Of a DNA stretch of 64,000 nucleotides, positions 1 to 14,000 are shown one piece after another (within the stretch, counting starts at the first letter, position 1; every line of letters starts with the position of its first letter). The notes beneath the pieces were generated by a model, which was not told the origin of the DNA, did not search any database, and worked only from the letters and a program-made list of their open reading frames with translations. A program made the translations under genes and the position numbers. The stretch spans positions 14,570,001 to 14,634,000 of the forward strand of contig NC_046679.1 of the NCBI RefSeq assembly GCF_009870125.1. The letters run 5' to 3'. Origin of the DNA: Drosophila pseudoobscura. Taxonomy: Eukaryota; Arthropoda; Insecta; Diptera; Drosophilidae.

Positions 1-761
1 TTAGAGCCAAAACGGTGCCGCCTGACGGGAAAACAAACAATATTTTTGGCCAAAAAGAGCTCAACGCGGAATTCGTGATAATAGTGCGCCATCTAGCGGT
101 CAGAGTGGGTAAGTAGGATAAAATCGGAATTCCATTGGGAATGGGCTACAAATCTGTAAAGGAAAACCAGCTCCGAAGGTACGAAACTTGGGATACCCTT
201 TCGAAGCGATTGCACCTATGATAGGCATAAGATTTAGTCCTCCAATTTTGATAATTAAAAACAAAATCTTTGGAAGCACATAACACAAGAGCTTCTTGAG
301 TTTTTATTGGAATACCTTAAGGAACAAACTCACTTTTCGCACAAAGATCGATGCTTTCTAGAGGACTCTTATAAATCTGTATGTGTGTATTTTTGGCTCT
401 GGCAAAAACATTCCACCAATCTTTTCAATTGGAACTATGCGTTATAGGGATCTGATTTTGAAAACCTTCTTCCCTTAAAAGCCTTATACTCTTCAGGGTA
501 AACAAAAAAAAGTAACCGCCATCCTTTTGACAGGCGGCGACGACATAAAATGTCAAACTGTCGATCAACATCAAGGCGAAAATATGCAAGATGCGTGTCT
601 CAAATGCTAAGAGGGTCGACTGCTGCACACACGAACTCACACACACAGATGCACAAATGGCTGCCATTTATGCAATCCCCCAAGCTCCTGTCCCTCTCCC
701 CGCTCAGTGCCTTCCCTTTTGCCGCGCTTAATCTCAACGATGATCTCTGAGTTTTGCATGC

Positions 762-800
762 CTTCCCGTTCCCGTTCCCATTCCCATTCCCATTCCGTGC
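762..800. repeat. Short tandem repeat, CCCGTT/CCCATT type
   Basis: Hexamer units CCCGTT and CCCATT follow each other about six times. A related degenerate CCAGTC/CCAATC tract lies near 4770-4815. Confidence 0.8.
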
Positions 801-957
801 CTGCCTGCTGATCTCTTCTGGAATGCGTTTAATTCGAATTTGAATTTCATCGTTTTATTCTACTCTTCTTGTTCTTCTCCTTGCGTTTCTTCTGTTTTGC
901 TCCTCTCTGATTCGCTTGTTTTTACAACGCAAAACACTTGTTAAACGCGAATTCGCA

Positions 958-990
958 CTCTCTCTCTCTCTCTCTCTCTGTCTCTCTGTC
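958..990. repeat. CT dinucleotide microsatellite
   Basis: An uninterrupted CT run of about 22 nt is followed by imperfect CT/GT units. On the minus strand it is a GAGA run of the kind bound by GAGA factor (Trl); binding is inferred only. Confidence 0.9.
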
Positions 991-1864
991 TTTATCTGTT
1001 TGTGTTTTGTGGGGAAGAAATCAAAGTTAAAGCAAACACTTAATTAATATTCCACACACTCCCCCAGAAACTCACATGGAATACCACGAACAATGTGCTT
1101 TTTGTTGCTCCGATCTATCCGTAATTGTTGTTGCACAGATTTCATTTCATTTTCCATTTGTCATTTTGTGTTTTGGTATCGATCGAGAGTGTTATTGGCT
1201 TTTGGCGCTGGGCACGGGCCAGGATCATATTGGATGTTTATAGAAGTGCCTCTGCCTCCAGACTGGAATCCTCGTAGTCCATCATCTCACGTTGTGAGAT
1301 TCGGTTCGTGAATAATTCTAAACTATTTTTAGATGGAATTTATGCAAAATCGAAAAGAATTTTTACGGTTTATATGTGACTGGAAATTTAAGAACACTCG
1401 TATGTGGATTTATTGAAGTCGTCTGTCTATAGGGGTTTTATTTGCTGAAAGTGTTGAAAGATTGCTTTGGAGGAGGCAATTAGGAGGAAGGAATGCCAGG
1501 GAATGCTTGTCTATCCTTCTATCAATTGATACAACTCAAAATCAATCTATCATTGAATCTATTGAAGAGTATACGTCCAATCCAATCAATCTTTCTGTCA
1601 CATACTTTACCAACCAAAACCCCAACAAAAGACTGGTGCTTTCTTCAACATTCTTTATCCCCAAATTCCTGTCTTCCTCTTCACCATTTGTTGGGGAATC
1701 GAAACCGAGAAAATTCCATTAATTTGCCAATTCACAAAAACCTGATGAACACATGCCAAGACCCACCATCAGCCTCATCACAGACAGATGTTTCATGTGT
1801 TGCAGAAGTGCAGACAAAGTGAAAATGGTGGGGCCTTCCCCCACCCGAAACAAATTCCACCCGA

Positions 1865-1884
1865 ATGCAAATGCAAATGCAAAT
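1865..1884 (+). promoter_or_regulatory. Three overlapping POU octamers (ATGCAAAT)
   Basis: ATGCAAAT occurs at 1865-1872, 1871-1878 and 1877-1884, each copy sharing two bases with the next. This is the classical POU-domain octamer. It may equally be a short (ATGCAA)n microsatellite. Single octamers are also seen near 4681 and 9972. Confidence 0.4.
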
Positions 1885-4365
1885 GAAGATGCAACAGGTT
1901 GCTCGTGATGGGGCGACGACAGACATCTGACAAACGACAAACAATTGAACTCAATTTTAATTGTTGGCCATATTCATTGTTGAAATATCGTTGTAGTTGT
2001 GGTTATGGTTGTAGGGCCTATAAAATACATCAATTTAACGATCTCATCGAGGTCTTTATGCGCTTGTCAAACAACTTTGTGTTTATGCACGAGTACTCGG
2101 GCTGTAAGTAACCGAAAACCGAAGCTCGTAAAACGTGCGTGGCAGTGGCAGGCACAGGCAGCGCCACTGTGTCGCTGCTTTTGATGGTGGTTCGTTGGTG
2201 GTGCACCCACATAGTACAATACTTTTTGGCACAAGTTCGTTCGCTTGGCTGATCGCGATAAGCGGAAAACCGAATAAAATGAAAGACTTGACACAAATGT
2301 CAAAAAAGAAGACGGGGCAGCGCATCGAACATTGCGAACACGAGAAATGTCAGAGTGAAATCCATCAGAAATGCAGACAGCAGGCAAGATTCCTGAGAAA
2401 TATGTGCGAGGATACAGTGCGTATCGGAAACATAAAACAGTGGATTGAATTGGATTCTGAATTGAATGTAAGTCAGTAATCGATTAAACATCGAAGCACA
2501 TCGAACATCACCCAAAAACAATTACTAATCGAGGTCTTTTGTTACAGAACCGATTAAATAATCCAAAAACTTTGAATATCTCTGTATTGGGAAAATGGCT
2601 ACGCTTCCTTGCAAGAACTTTCAGCCCTGAAACTTACTGTATGTTGCCATAGCTGGCATGATTAATCAAATTTTATGCGAAATCGGTTGTTTAAACCATC
2701 CAAAAATGAAAACGACAGCACATTTTTTTAAATTTCTTGTTAAAAAATGCAGTGGACGGTTGTGTGGGTGGAATGAAAATGTTTTCCTGGCACAACATTG
2801 CGTATGCGTGTTTTGCCAAAAGCTTTTTCATATCTGCCTCCCTCTCTCTCTCTGCATCAGCTGTTTGTTGTGCTACATTTTCCCCACAGCTGCTCTCAAC
2901 ATTTTCCAACGTGCTCCATTTTTCCTAAATAGATATTCGATAAGAGTACAAAATTCATATGAAGAATTTTATTTTTTGTATAAATAAATTAGCATCAGAA
3001 CTGCAAGCTTTCTCTTGATCTTTACTGCGGCTCTCTTTACTTTCTAGTTTTGCTCTTCGAAATGTTTTCTCTTATGTCTCGCATGTCTCTTTGCCTATGA
3101 ATATTGGTCTGTTTTGTTCATCCAGCAAATTATTTTAATTGTTTACAAACGATCTTTTTGTTGTTGCGCAAATAAATTGGCTCCCACTCTCCCGCTCTGA
3201 CGTATTTCGTGTCGATTGTGAATATTTATTATAAATGTTATTGGCATTGGTCGGCGAGAGCGACCCGCGCGTCGCTTTTGAATAACTTAATTTTTTCGTT
3301 TCTTTATTGGCCGTTTGACAAATTCGAAAAGCCAAAACGCTGCCGAAGAACGCCTCAATTGATTTATTCGATTTTATTCCGTCTCGTGCGGCGCTCAATT
3401 GCAAAACTCTGGGGGTATACGCGGAATAAACGATCTTGTAAATTGCTCTCGCATATCGTCAATCTTCTGAATCGCCTATTGTCGGACTTTTCCCCATTTC
3501 GCCTCCCTCGCTTCCCTCGCCGGTTTCTTCCTTTGTGTAAGTGCAATTTTACGTGCCGAAATTCTGAAAATATAAAATTGTGATAAATCCATCGAAAATA
3601 TGTCATAAATCTGTGCATTTAAGGAGGGGGACCACCCATTGGTCAAGCGAATGAGTAGCGTCTGGGATATAAACCACCCATCTAGCAAGGGTACATCTAC
3701 TCTTACAATTTCAAGGGAATGCTATTGTATTTTGAGGTGTTCTAGGGGGACTCTGAGCCATGAAAAGGGTGGCTTGGCCTATTTCAAGGGCTTAAGAAAG
3801 TTGAAGGAACGACACCGACACGGTTTATAGTAAAATCATATCAATATGCTCCGTGATTAATGTAAATAGTCTTCAGAGAATACTCGATCCATGAAATTGA
3901 TTTGGGGGGAGTAATAGAAGGAATAACTAATGAAATTTTATGGAAAGTACCACCTACTGTGCGATAGATTCTTAGCCAAAAACAAGCCTGGCATTACCCT
4001 GACTTAATACTTACATACAATCCACAGTAATCAAATGCTGAATTCAGATCTATTATACCTTCTTTCAAAGAGTATCCAGCCCGATCGAAAATTAAGACTT
4101 ATTCTCATCATGTATTTATAGATCAAATCAACTATTTATAGATACTTGCAGAATTAATTGGCTAGCCAAAAGTACTTAAACGATTTGTTTATATCAGAAT
4201 CAAGTGAATTTGATTAACCACTAATTACGCACAATAGATATTTCAGGTGAATTCGCAGACAGGTGCCAGAGACAGAGGGGATACGAGTGAACGAACGACT
4301 GGCAGATCATGCGGCAGGCAGGGTAATCCCCATGACAGCTGTCTCCATGCATATAGAGCCTCCAT

Positions 4366-4405
4366 ACCATGCTCCGAGCTCCGTGCTCCATGCTCCATGC
4401 TCCAC
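4366..4405. repeat. Tandem CTCCATG/CTCCGTG units
   Basis: Seven-base units related to GCTCCAT repeat about five times with a few substitutions. No coding sense is apparent. Confidence 0.7.
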
Positions 4406-5336
4406 TTGATCTTGTGTGTGTGCTTTTTGGGGCTGGATGCTGATGGATGTCGCCAGGGGCACATTAATCCCGCTTCCATGCTTCATGCACGGACTGTTGT
4501 CGATGTTGTTGCTACTGCTGCTGTCGCTACTGGTGCCCGGGCAACGTCGCATTTACCTAAATTGGAATATCCGGTAAAACGTAATGAAAATCGTAGCAAT
4601 CAAGCCAAAAACACACACAGAAACACAAGGAAAGGAGTGCAAAAGAGAGGGCAATAGAGTACGTACACGCTCACATTGATATGCAAATGAATGTCACCAT
4701 CTTAAATGAAATAATCGTCTTAAACGAAGGCAGAACAGCAGCTGTCCCCAAACCCCATTCCCCATACCCCTGTCCCAGTCCCAGTCCCAATTCCAATCCC
4801 AAGCCCAAACCCCTGCCCCAATCGTTCAGATTCGTACGGTTTAATTGCTTTTCATCTCTCTTAGTTCCCATCTTTTATGACTTATTTACTATAATCATTT
4901 CATTCTTTAATGGCATATAAAAAACCAAGCGTCTCTAATATATTCCACAGAATTCTCAAATAATTTTCAATGTCATCTTCCGCACGAGTTATTCCCGTTT
5001 TTCGCCACTAAATTTAGATATTTCTGGGTAAACATTTAAAATGTGGAAAAACAAAGAGTACTGCAAGCATTTTTGTGGCTCGATAAATACTTTCCAGTAT
5101 TCGAATTGGGTTACATTGTTGTAAACAATAAAATTTCGGTTAAAAATAGTAAAAACAGCTTTTGGGTAAAAGTTTTGTATTTACTTTTGCGCCAGGAATG
5201 AGAGAAGATCACAAGAGATCTTAATAGTTTAATTTTAAATATTTGTAGATATTTACAGGTGGTAAACTGGACTTTTGAATACGAAATCTGTAGCCAAAGT
5301 AGATCCAAAATCATTCAAAAAGAGGTCCCTCAAGTT

Positions 5337-5364
5337 AGTCATAGATCATAAGTCATAGATCATA
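5337..5364. repeat. Perfect 14-bp tandem duplication
   Basis: AGTCATAGATCATA is present twice back to back (5337-5350 and 5351-5364), a recent small duplication in AT-rich non-coding DNA. Confidence 0.85.
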
Positions 5365-8040
5365 AGATCTAAGCACAGATATTTGCTCAAGACTCAAAAT
5401 ATTTAAACTATGCAAAAACAGTCCGGTTCTTTGCTCCAAAAATCAAAATATGATACATAATAAACAGAACAGACAGTTCTGATGAGTTTAGCAGGAAATA
5501 CCATTGCCATAGAGGAAACCCGAATTCTCAGCACCAAACTTCATAACACCATCAACTTCTAGATACAACACAGAACTCTTGAGTTTATGCAGTATGTTGA
5601 AACGAATAAATCAACTCGTATGCCTTAGATCTATGTACATATGTTTATGAAATCAAAATGCGAACCAATATAAAAATCAATCGAAACAACGAAACAAATT
5701 CTTTAAATCAAAACTTTTCCAAGGTTTCGACACAAATTCAATTTGAGAATTTGTAAGTATATATATAGTACATAGGGACGGCCCCAATCCAATCCTATCC
5801 CCCCCCCAATCGAAGTCCGAGCAGAATGGTCAAGTGTTGATGTATCGATGCCAGCGATTGCGAAGTTCATTGGAGAACTGTTCGTTCGCACCAAATCAGA
5901 ATTGAAATCAATATGCATCGTGAATATGAATAGACTTATAAACGAGAAGTATGCCAATAAAAATATTTGTGGCATTTCAGACTCCCCAACAAGGGTTCGC
6001 CCCGTACACACATACTTTTTGCGGTCGGCCGTATATATTTTATGGGCCCTGTACTTAATAATTTGTGGCACTAATTGCGGTCTGTGGTCGGCGGTCACTG
6101 CGATGGTTGTCACAATTTAAACTCGTCTGAGAGGAAGTTGTAAAGTAGATAAAACAAAAACTAGAAACTAAAAACTAAACAAACTTTCGAGTGCATCTCC
6201 AAAATAATTATTCATAATGACGCATGGGGTTGGGGGCTTGGGGCTTGGGGTGGGATGTTGGGCTGCACGTTGCTGCATTTCCGGGCGTGATTTTGTTTTT
6301 GGGGGGAAAACTTGTTGCTTCCGCTGGAAATTTTCATAAATTTTCATAAATTTCCCACTCATACCGTTAGGCCCGTAATGCCTTCGATGAAACCTTTGGC
6401 TGTCCACTTTATACTTTAGTTTTAATTCCCCTCTTCCCGCCCATATTTATCGTCACCGTGCACTGTGCTGCTTGGCCATGCGCATAATTAATTGAAAAAC
6501 TTTGTTTAATATTAATTGTTATGCTTCCCTATCTATTTTCCATGTTTCGCAGGTCTCTTTCCCATATATGCGACCAAAACTTTGACTGTTCGTATCCGCC
6601 GGAAGCGCCTTAACTGGCCAGAACAAGTGCAAAGCCCCCCAGCAGGTGGAAGGAGACTCCCCAACTTGAAGGAAGCGACTGCTGTATGCTAGAGAAACTT
6701 CAGTGTCACAGAGACACACTATAGACGGTCGTCCATCAAAGTTTATACACGAAATTATCATAGGAACCAAAGAAGATGTCTGTGGGTGAGTACACAAACT
6801 GGGAAATGGGAAATGGTTGGAAGAAACTGTTCTTTATGGGACAAAGTTTTAAGGGCTTCCGGTTCAGTTGATAAATATTCAGAAATATTGGTTATGAATA
6901 GATAACATTGATAGCTCGATATCAGATATCGCCATCTGAAGATCGCCAGCTCGTAAAAGGAGCTCTTTTCAAGGATTCATTCCCTATTTAACAACTCTTT
7001 GTAGTTGTCCACACTCCAAAACTGCCAATCCTGGTACCAACATACATAGTATTGTATGTATATCTCTTGAGATTCTCCAGCATGGCCAGTACATGGCATA
7101 AACATGACAAGCTCGTTCACGCCCCGAGGCTCACTTGACACCAAATCGAACAGAGGTACAACGGGTACGTACATATTGTGTATCCTCCTCCATTCCATGG
7201 CATTCCTAATGATCATGATCAGCCCATGACAACTACTGTGAAAGTGGACTGAATGCGGTATGAGATACACGAGTACACACACTGCATTGGCAATTTCCCA
7301 GAACGCCAACGCATTTATCTTACGAACTCGAACGATTAGTCGTCCGGGGGCCGAGGCGAACTGGAGCAATCCACTTAAGATTGTCTCCGAATCGAAGGGA
7401 GGCCCGGGGCGGCGCCAAGAACGTGTAGATCGGGGGTTAGGCTCTAGTTAGAGGCCCACCTAAAAACGGCAAAGTGCGATATTTTCCCAGGGAATGACTT
7501 CTCCGTACATACGTAAGTGTATCTATTAGATATTTTCCACGACTCGCTGCCACTCACAGGGACAGGGAGCAGGGGAAGACCAGGTCATCCATCAATTTGT
7601 GTTTGGAGCAATCATAATAGAGATAATACTCGTGAATACTGCGAGTACAAATAATAAATAACAAATCAAATGTTTGGGCACCCCATTCAGGGCAGCCTCT
7701 AATTAGTCAGATTTGTGGCATGTATCTGCATCTGTATCTCTGCACTGCAGCCTTTTCTCCTTGGTTTTTTGTTATTTTTATTTATGTCCGCTTACTAGAA
7801 CAAATAATCGGGCAGCTGATATGGGAAATGGCGCAATTAAAATACAAAAACTCGAAAGTCCCAGTCTCTGGAGCGACGGTGGCGGGGAGAGGCTCTCCGA
7901 AGAGGAAGGGGGAGTGATGGTAGAGTGGTGGCAATCCCTCCCTGGTCGTGGTCCATTGCCCGCATCTACAAAACATTCTTATAAATAGTTTTTGTCGCCG
8001 CTGTCTATGTAAATCATTCATTAAATCTGCATTGAATTTC

Positions 8041-8060
8041 ATTCATTCATTCATTCATTC
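8041..8060. repeat. ATTC tetranucleotide microsatellite
   Basis: Five ATTC units in a row. Looser ATTCA/TTCATTCA copies continue around 8150-8175. Confidence 0.9.
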
Positions 8061-11000
8061 CTTCGTTTGCGCTTTTTAATTGCACTCATTGCACGAGTCG
8101 AGTGCTCCCTATGTTTATATTCGCTTGGGAGTTATGATTATGGCCATTCATTCAGTTCCTGATTCATTCATTCACAAAACTTGTAGTTAGGCTTTGTGAT
8201 GGATTCATGATTTAATGGGAATCATCTGAAAAGAGGATAAACTGAAAAGGAAAACCAGGAAATCACTAAAGTCGAAGCTCGAAAGAAGATGTTGGAGGGG
8301 ATATTAGTGCTATATAAAATCAACTATCGTTATATTTCTCCATTATTTATCTTATCTTTCCCTAAAACCAACCATTCCATTATACTCTGACATATAATTT
8401 CTATGCGAAATTAATCAAAAATTCGTATACGAACAATGCGTACTGCATTTTTTCAATAATTCTGAGTCACATGAACGTCATCGAACTGATGATCAATACG
8501 TTTTTCCATTGTAAAGCTGGAGGCACACCTAAAATAATAATTAAATACTCACTGTCAATATTTACGCAAATTAATTTTCACTTGTTGGGGCTTCAGGAAT
8601 TGCCTTTTGTTTCGCCAACATTCCATGCCTCCCGTCCTCGTCTGGCAGTCGGCTGAAGATAAAGAGATCTATTAAGGCTGCCGTCAGACATCGGGGAAAA
8701 GTGGACCAGAGACCCCAATTCAATTGGTTGTCGGTCCGCGGACTCTTCTCTCATCGCCAGTCGCCAGCCACTGTCGTCACAGACATATGGGCATTGGGCC
8801 ACTGTCTACGCAAATTCTCATGTCATCTGCTTAATTGTGAATATCTCTGGTGAATCGTTGATTATTTCATATCTCAATTTCTTTTACGAATCATTTGTGA
8901 GGCCATCCAGTAGGTCCTCCTTGCAGACAATTCTTGCCTTTGACTTGCTAAAAATACCACAAAAGACATTAGATGTCGCCAGACATCCATCTGCTACAAA
9001 TGATTCTTCATAATTGAATTACATGGCCAGCGACAAGAGCGTAAAAATTGTAATTACACACCTCATAATCATAGCAAAACAGAAGCGCTGAGTGGGAGGT
9101 GGAGGTGGAGTAGGAGAAGGTATACAAATAGGAATTGTGAAGCTGTCTAGGGTCGCACCAGACACCGAGTCCTCGAAAGAATGTTGATCAACATTTCGTT
9201 AAGGGAAATCCAACGATGCGTGTCGAGAGACTTTCCATCTAAGTGGATAGAGTGGAAACAGTGGAAAGTGTGTGGGTTGGGATGGACTGAATGGTGGCCC
9301 CAGATCTGCAACATTTTCCTAATTCCAAAGTCAAGCAAGTGGGAACAATGAAAATTTATGTCGACAGCTACATATGAGGAAATGCTCGCAGAATTTTGAG
9401 TAGGAGATGGTAAACCATTAGCCCGGGTTCATGAAGGGGAAAATATATATTTCTTGAGGTTTTCTGAGGATCAACTGAACTTTAGGGATAGTTTTTGATT
9501 AATACTCTGGTAAAAATTTGTTAGGATTTATAAAGAATTCCGTACTGAGAGATCTCTCAAATTAAATGACTGCACCATCAAGTGGCCCATAGGACAACAA
9601 GCCGAAGGCCTGTTACGCGCGGATCCTGGAAGAAACGTAGCCCTCCCCCACCCAACCGACTGAGGGGCGCTGCCGCATAACTCGCAACGCGTATTACCGA
9701 ACATAAGACACTATACGGTTCATGCATGGAATAATTCGATCTACTAAATGGAAGGGACAACTCTATATAGTTTATACTGGATCTAATGAGAATCGTAAAG
9801 TTTATGCGGCTCAACAAACCAGGGCTATCTACGTCACCCTTAATCAAGTTAGTTAAATAAGGATGGTAGGTTTATTAAAAGCAATCACTGGCATACCAGT
9901 TAAGTCCCCGCATATGATAAAACTTTAAAAGCGATATTGAAATATTAGAAAATCTTACCTAAACATTTACCATGCAAATATATAAAACTCTACCCAAAAA
10001 ACTCAATCAATGTACTCCATGATGTCCAGAACAGTCTGTGCGCCTCCGAAACATCTTCAACTGTGTGTCGTATGCCGTACTCCCCTCCGAAGATCTCGTA
10101 TTACAAGTGCAGTCACAGCGAAATAAATCAAAATTTGGGATAGAGTTCGTGTGTGCCGCAAGATAGATGCTTGTACAAAAAAAAAACCGAAAGAAACGAG
10201 CCTAAGTGCAAAGCGTTACAAGATCAACAGCATCATTATAAACGTCAGCGGAGCTAGAAAATGGGGAAAATGTGGAAAATGGAACTGCGACGGGGGGATC
10301 GAGAGTAGGAGATTGAGAGTGAAGCTGTGATGGCGATATCGATGGTGTAATTAATGCACCACCGATCCTCCAGGGTATGCCAATTGACATTTAACATCAA
10401 CCTGTGGTCGGGCTTCAACTTCAATGCAACCACAATGGATCCATCCCTAAAGTTATCTCATTTGAAAGACTGGGGGATGGGATGCCTCCGAGCAACTGCG
10501 CAGAAAGATTTCCTAGTACATGCCTCCTTCTAGGGAAGATTCCCTGGTAAAAAAAAGACACGCGCTCCACAGGGGAGCAGGGGATGGCAGGCTGATGGAA
10601 ACAGGGACATGGATATGGATGATATGTATATAGTATATGGGCATGGCACGGGGGATTGTAATGGAGTTTACAGCAGTTCTTTTTTGAGTTTTTTTCTTCG
10701 TTTTTCACGGAAGAGAACCTTGTCTTGTGCTCAGTTTGCGAGTTGTGCGAGTTTCCATTAAGAAAATAATTAAACATTTGTTTTGTTGCCCAGAGCCCAA
10801 AGAGCTGCCCGTGCAGGGAGAGTGACGGACGGACGGACGGAGGAATTGAAATCTGTTGAACAGATGTCTGGGCGGCTGCCGTGGCGGCTCTTGCCTGTGG
10901 ATTTATGAACTTGCAGCGACGTTTATGCATTTCCAAACACCTTTTCGGTATAGTAGTTCTTATAAATAACATTTAGTATTGGCAACAATGGGCCAACATA

Positions 11001-14000
11001 GGTATCCCCTCCTCCGGCCCAATATACTCCATGGATGTCAACCACAAAACAGCGACAAATACAACACTCAAGAGCCATAAAACCAAAGATCATAAAAGTG
11101 TTTATTTGATTTCTGATTGCATCGCCGACACCTTTTTCCAGTAGCCCTTCCTTCATTCGCCCACACTCTCATCAAATGTATCTCACAGGTAGAGAGATAC
11201 ATCTTCTCGCCTCACACCACCACACTTTCCTTGACTGTCCCCTGCTTTCACTTCCTAAACACATCCCTTTCTTATGTGTCTTTCTTTTGGTAAAATCTCC
11301 CTGTTCTTCCCTTGTTGTTTGGCATTTCCGTTGTGGATTTTTCTCGAGTGGCGGCGGAACATTAACATGGAGTACACGTGCCGTGCCGCGATCGGGCGGA
11401 CTATCGAATTTTGGTTTTGGTTTTGGAATTTTTAATTACAAATCCTTGGTCGCATCCTCCTTTTGGCAAGTTTTTCTTTCCCAATTTGTCGAGTGGTCCC
11501 TTTCGGGTTGCCGTCTCATTTTTCAGGGCACTTTACTTCCGCTGCTGTTCCGATGTCGCGGCTCTTAGATCTGAATCCGAGGGCGGAACTCTTCACAACT
11601 ATTTTATGGACTTTTGTTTTTCTTTCGGTACACTAAAATAACATAACACTTTTAGATCAGCATTTTATGGGTTTTTAAGCCCGAAGATATGTACGAGAGC
11701 CCTTTTTATGATCGATTATAAATATAACTCAGGGAAAACTGAGACAAACGACAAATTAATGATGTTTTGAAACAACATATGTGTAGGAAATGAATCTCAA
11801 TTCTACTTGAAGCCTTGGCTTAGCTTCCTCCCAGCACTTGTTCTGCCATAAACGCATTATTGATTCCGTAAAAATATTATTTAAATTTGTTAAGTTTTTC
11901 CAAGGAACCACTCGTGTGCACCTGCCACAATCGAGGATGAATAATTTTAATAATAATAACAATAAGAATCATGGGGGTCCCCCTGATTGTTCAACGTCGC
12001 GCCATGTTGCCAAACTTCCGGGCAGACATGCACCGCATTCCCCTCGTCTTTTGTGCCCCGTGTGCCTGCGTTCCGTGCCCCTTCTTTGGGGTTAAATCAT
12101 AAAAACTGGAAAATAATAAACAAAACATTTCAATTGAACGTGAAGGAAAACTCGTAGTGCACATAAAATGACTCAAAAATGCTATTCCATCGGGGGGAAA
12201 ATAGATGCTGAGGCGGGTGGTATGAATGCTCGCATGACTATCTCGGAATTCATATGAAAAAGGCTGAGTAAATAGGAGCATGCTACGAGAGAAATATTTA
12301 GATTCAAAAAAAAAATAAGCAAGAGTGGTATGCGATCTTTGAGGGCCGAAGCATTGGATACTCTTGCAGGTCTTTGATACAGATCAAACATACAATTCCT
12401 TCTCTGGGTTGTAAACACTTCTTCAAAATCGTAATACCCCTTTGGAAGCGTATAAAAACATTGCAAGCATTATTCCTGCAGTATTCCCCTGTCGTGGCGA
12501 ATGTTGCAAGCCCTGCATGTACATTTGAGCTACGCAATATATGTTTGGGAGTGGCACTGAGGAAGGTCTTGTCAGGCCGGTGGCAACACGATTTACGACA
12601 ACAATGTAACAAATCAAAAATTCACAAGTACGCACTTTTCCCCTCACCCCTTTCCCTTTGCCACCACCTCTTTTGGCCTGCTTCCTGTTTGGCAAAAGAC
12701 TTTCCTTAGACGGGCTTTCCCATTTGATTGAAACTATTATATGTTCGTTTATTTGTTTAGGCCATTTAAAGCCATCAATCCCATTGGTTTTATAATAAAT
12801 AAAGACTTGTTCAAGATTGTCTTGATTTGGAAAGACATTTTGTACAAAATATTTTCAGGGATATATGGCCAATTCTAAATATGAGGATATGATCTTCTCA
12901 TCCAATCTTACAACTTAGTATTTGTCTCAAAGTACATTCAAAAGTTTTTATTTTTTCTCACAGTGTAATAGCGAAAATCTTTTCAATCATAATCGGAAAT
13001 TATTCTTGCTATTTGAAAATTTTCGCTGTATGTATTGAGCAATAAAAAATCGAAATCCCTTGCATTTCGGACATTTTCTGGGTTTATTTATTTGTCTATG
13101 AAATATTTCATCAATTTCTTATTCAAAGTATTTCCATTGAAAAATCATTTAGGAAATTAACACGAAATTTGTTCTCGAGTTAAGTTTTTATAAACAATTT
13201 GTGATTGAAACCAATCGGAATATTCTTGTCGAGACAAACGTGAGATATTTGATGACCCTACCCCAACTATTTGAATTTGTTCCTCTACAAATCATCTGCT
13301 AAGACATATAGTTTTCCACAACTTAACAAAAGTACGCCAAAACTGACCCCAGAGAACAACAGTCCCAAAGAGATCTGAACGTATCGAATGGTAGGAAGTG
13401 TAATTAACCTGTCAGCGCCATAGAACAATCAGCGAGAGTGCAACAAATGGCGTTCGAAAGGAAACCAGCAGAGACCAGAACAAGGCTGCTCCACTTTGAG
13501 CTCTAACTAGACAAAGGAGAGGTTGCAGCTAGTACAAGCGACTACAGATTTACGACTCGTCTAGAGAGAGCCCACTTCCCCGAGTGCAGTCCCGTCCCAG
13601 AAGAGTGCCTGCCACGTGAAGCGTGCTGGCGAAGACAACTATTTGACATTTATGTGCAGGCAAATGCATTTCCACAAGTACAACAATCGACTGCAAGTAC
13701 CCGAGAGCGAGATGCGGTTCAAGATCATTTGCATCCACCAGACACACACACACATAGCTAGCCGTGGTACGGGTAGAACAGATACAGTGTCACTTGCTCA
13801 CATCGAATGGAGTGGCACTCGAACAGCATACCTCCTCCCGCCTTTATAGACTACGAAATGTGCAATTTCTTTAGACTTTTTACGAGTTTTCCATGGGTCC
13901 CAATGTGCAGTGCATCTGTCTGTTGTTGTTCGGGGTTTGTTGGCCCAGTCTCAGTCGCCGTACAGAGGCCCAGAGTCCACTTAGGAATTCCATAGAGAGA

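Noticed and set aside
10421..10972. 183-codon minus-strand open frame
   Set aside because: No recognisable domain, mixed low-complexity content, and no splice or promoter context; probably chance.
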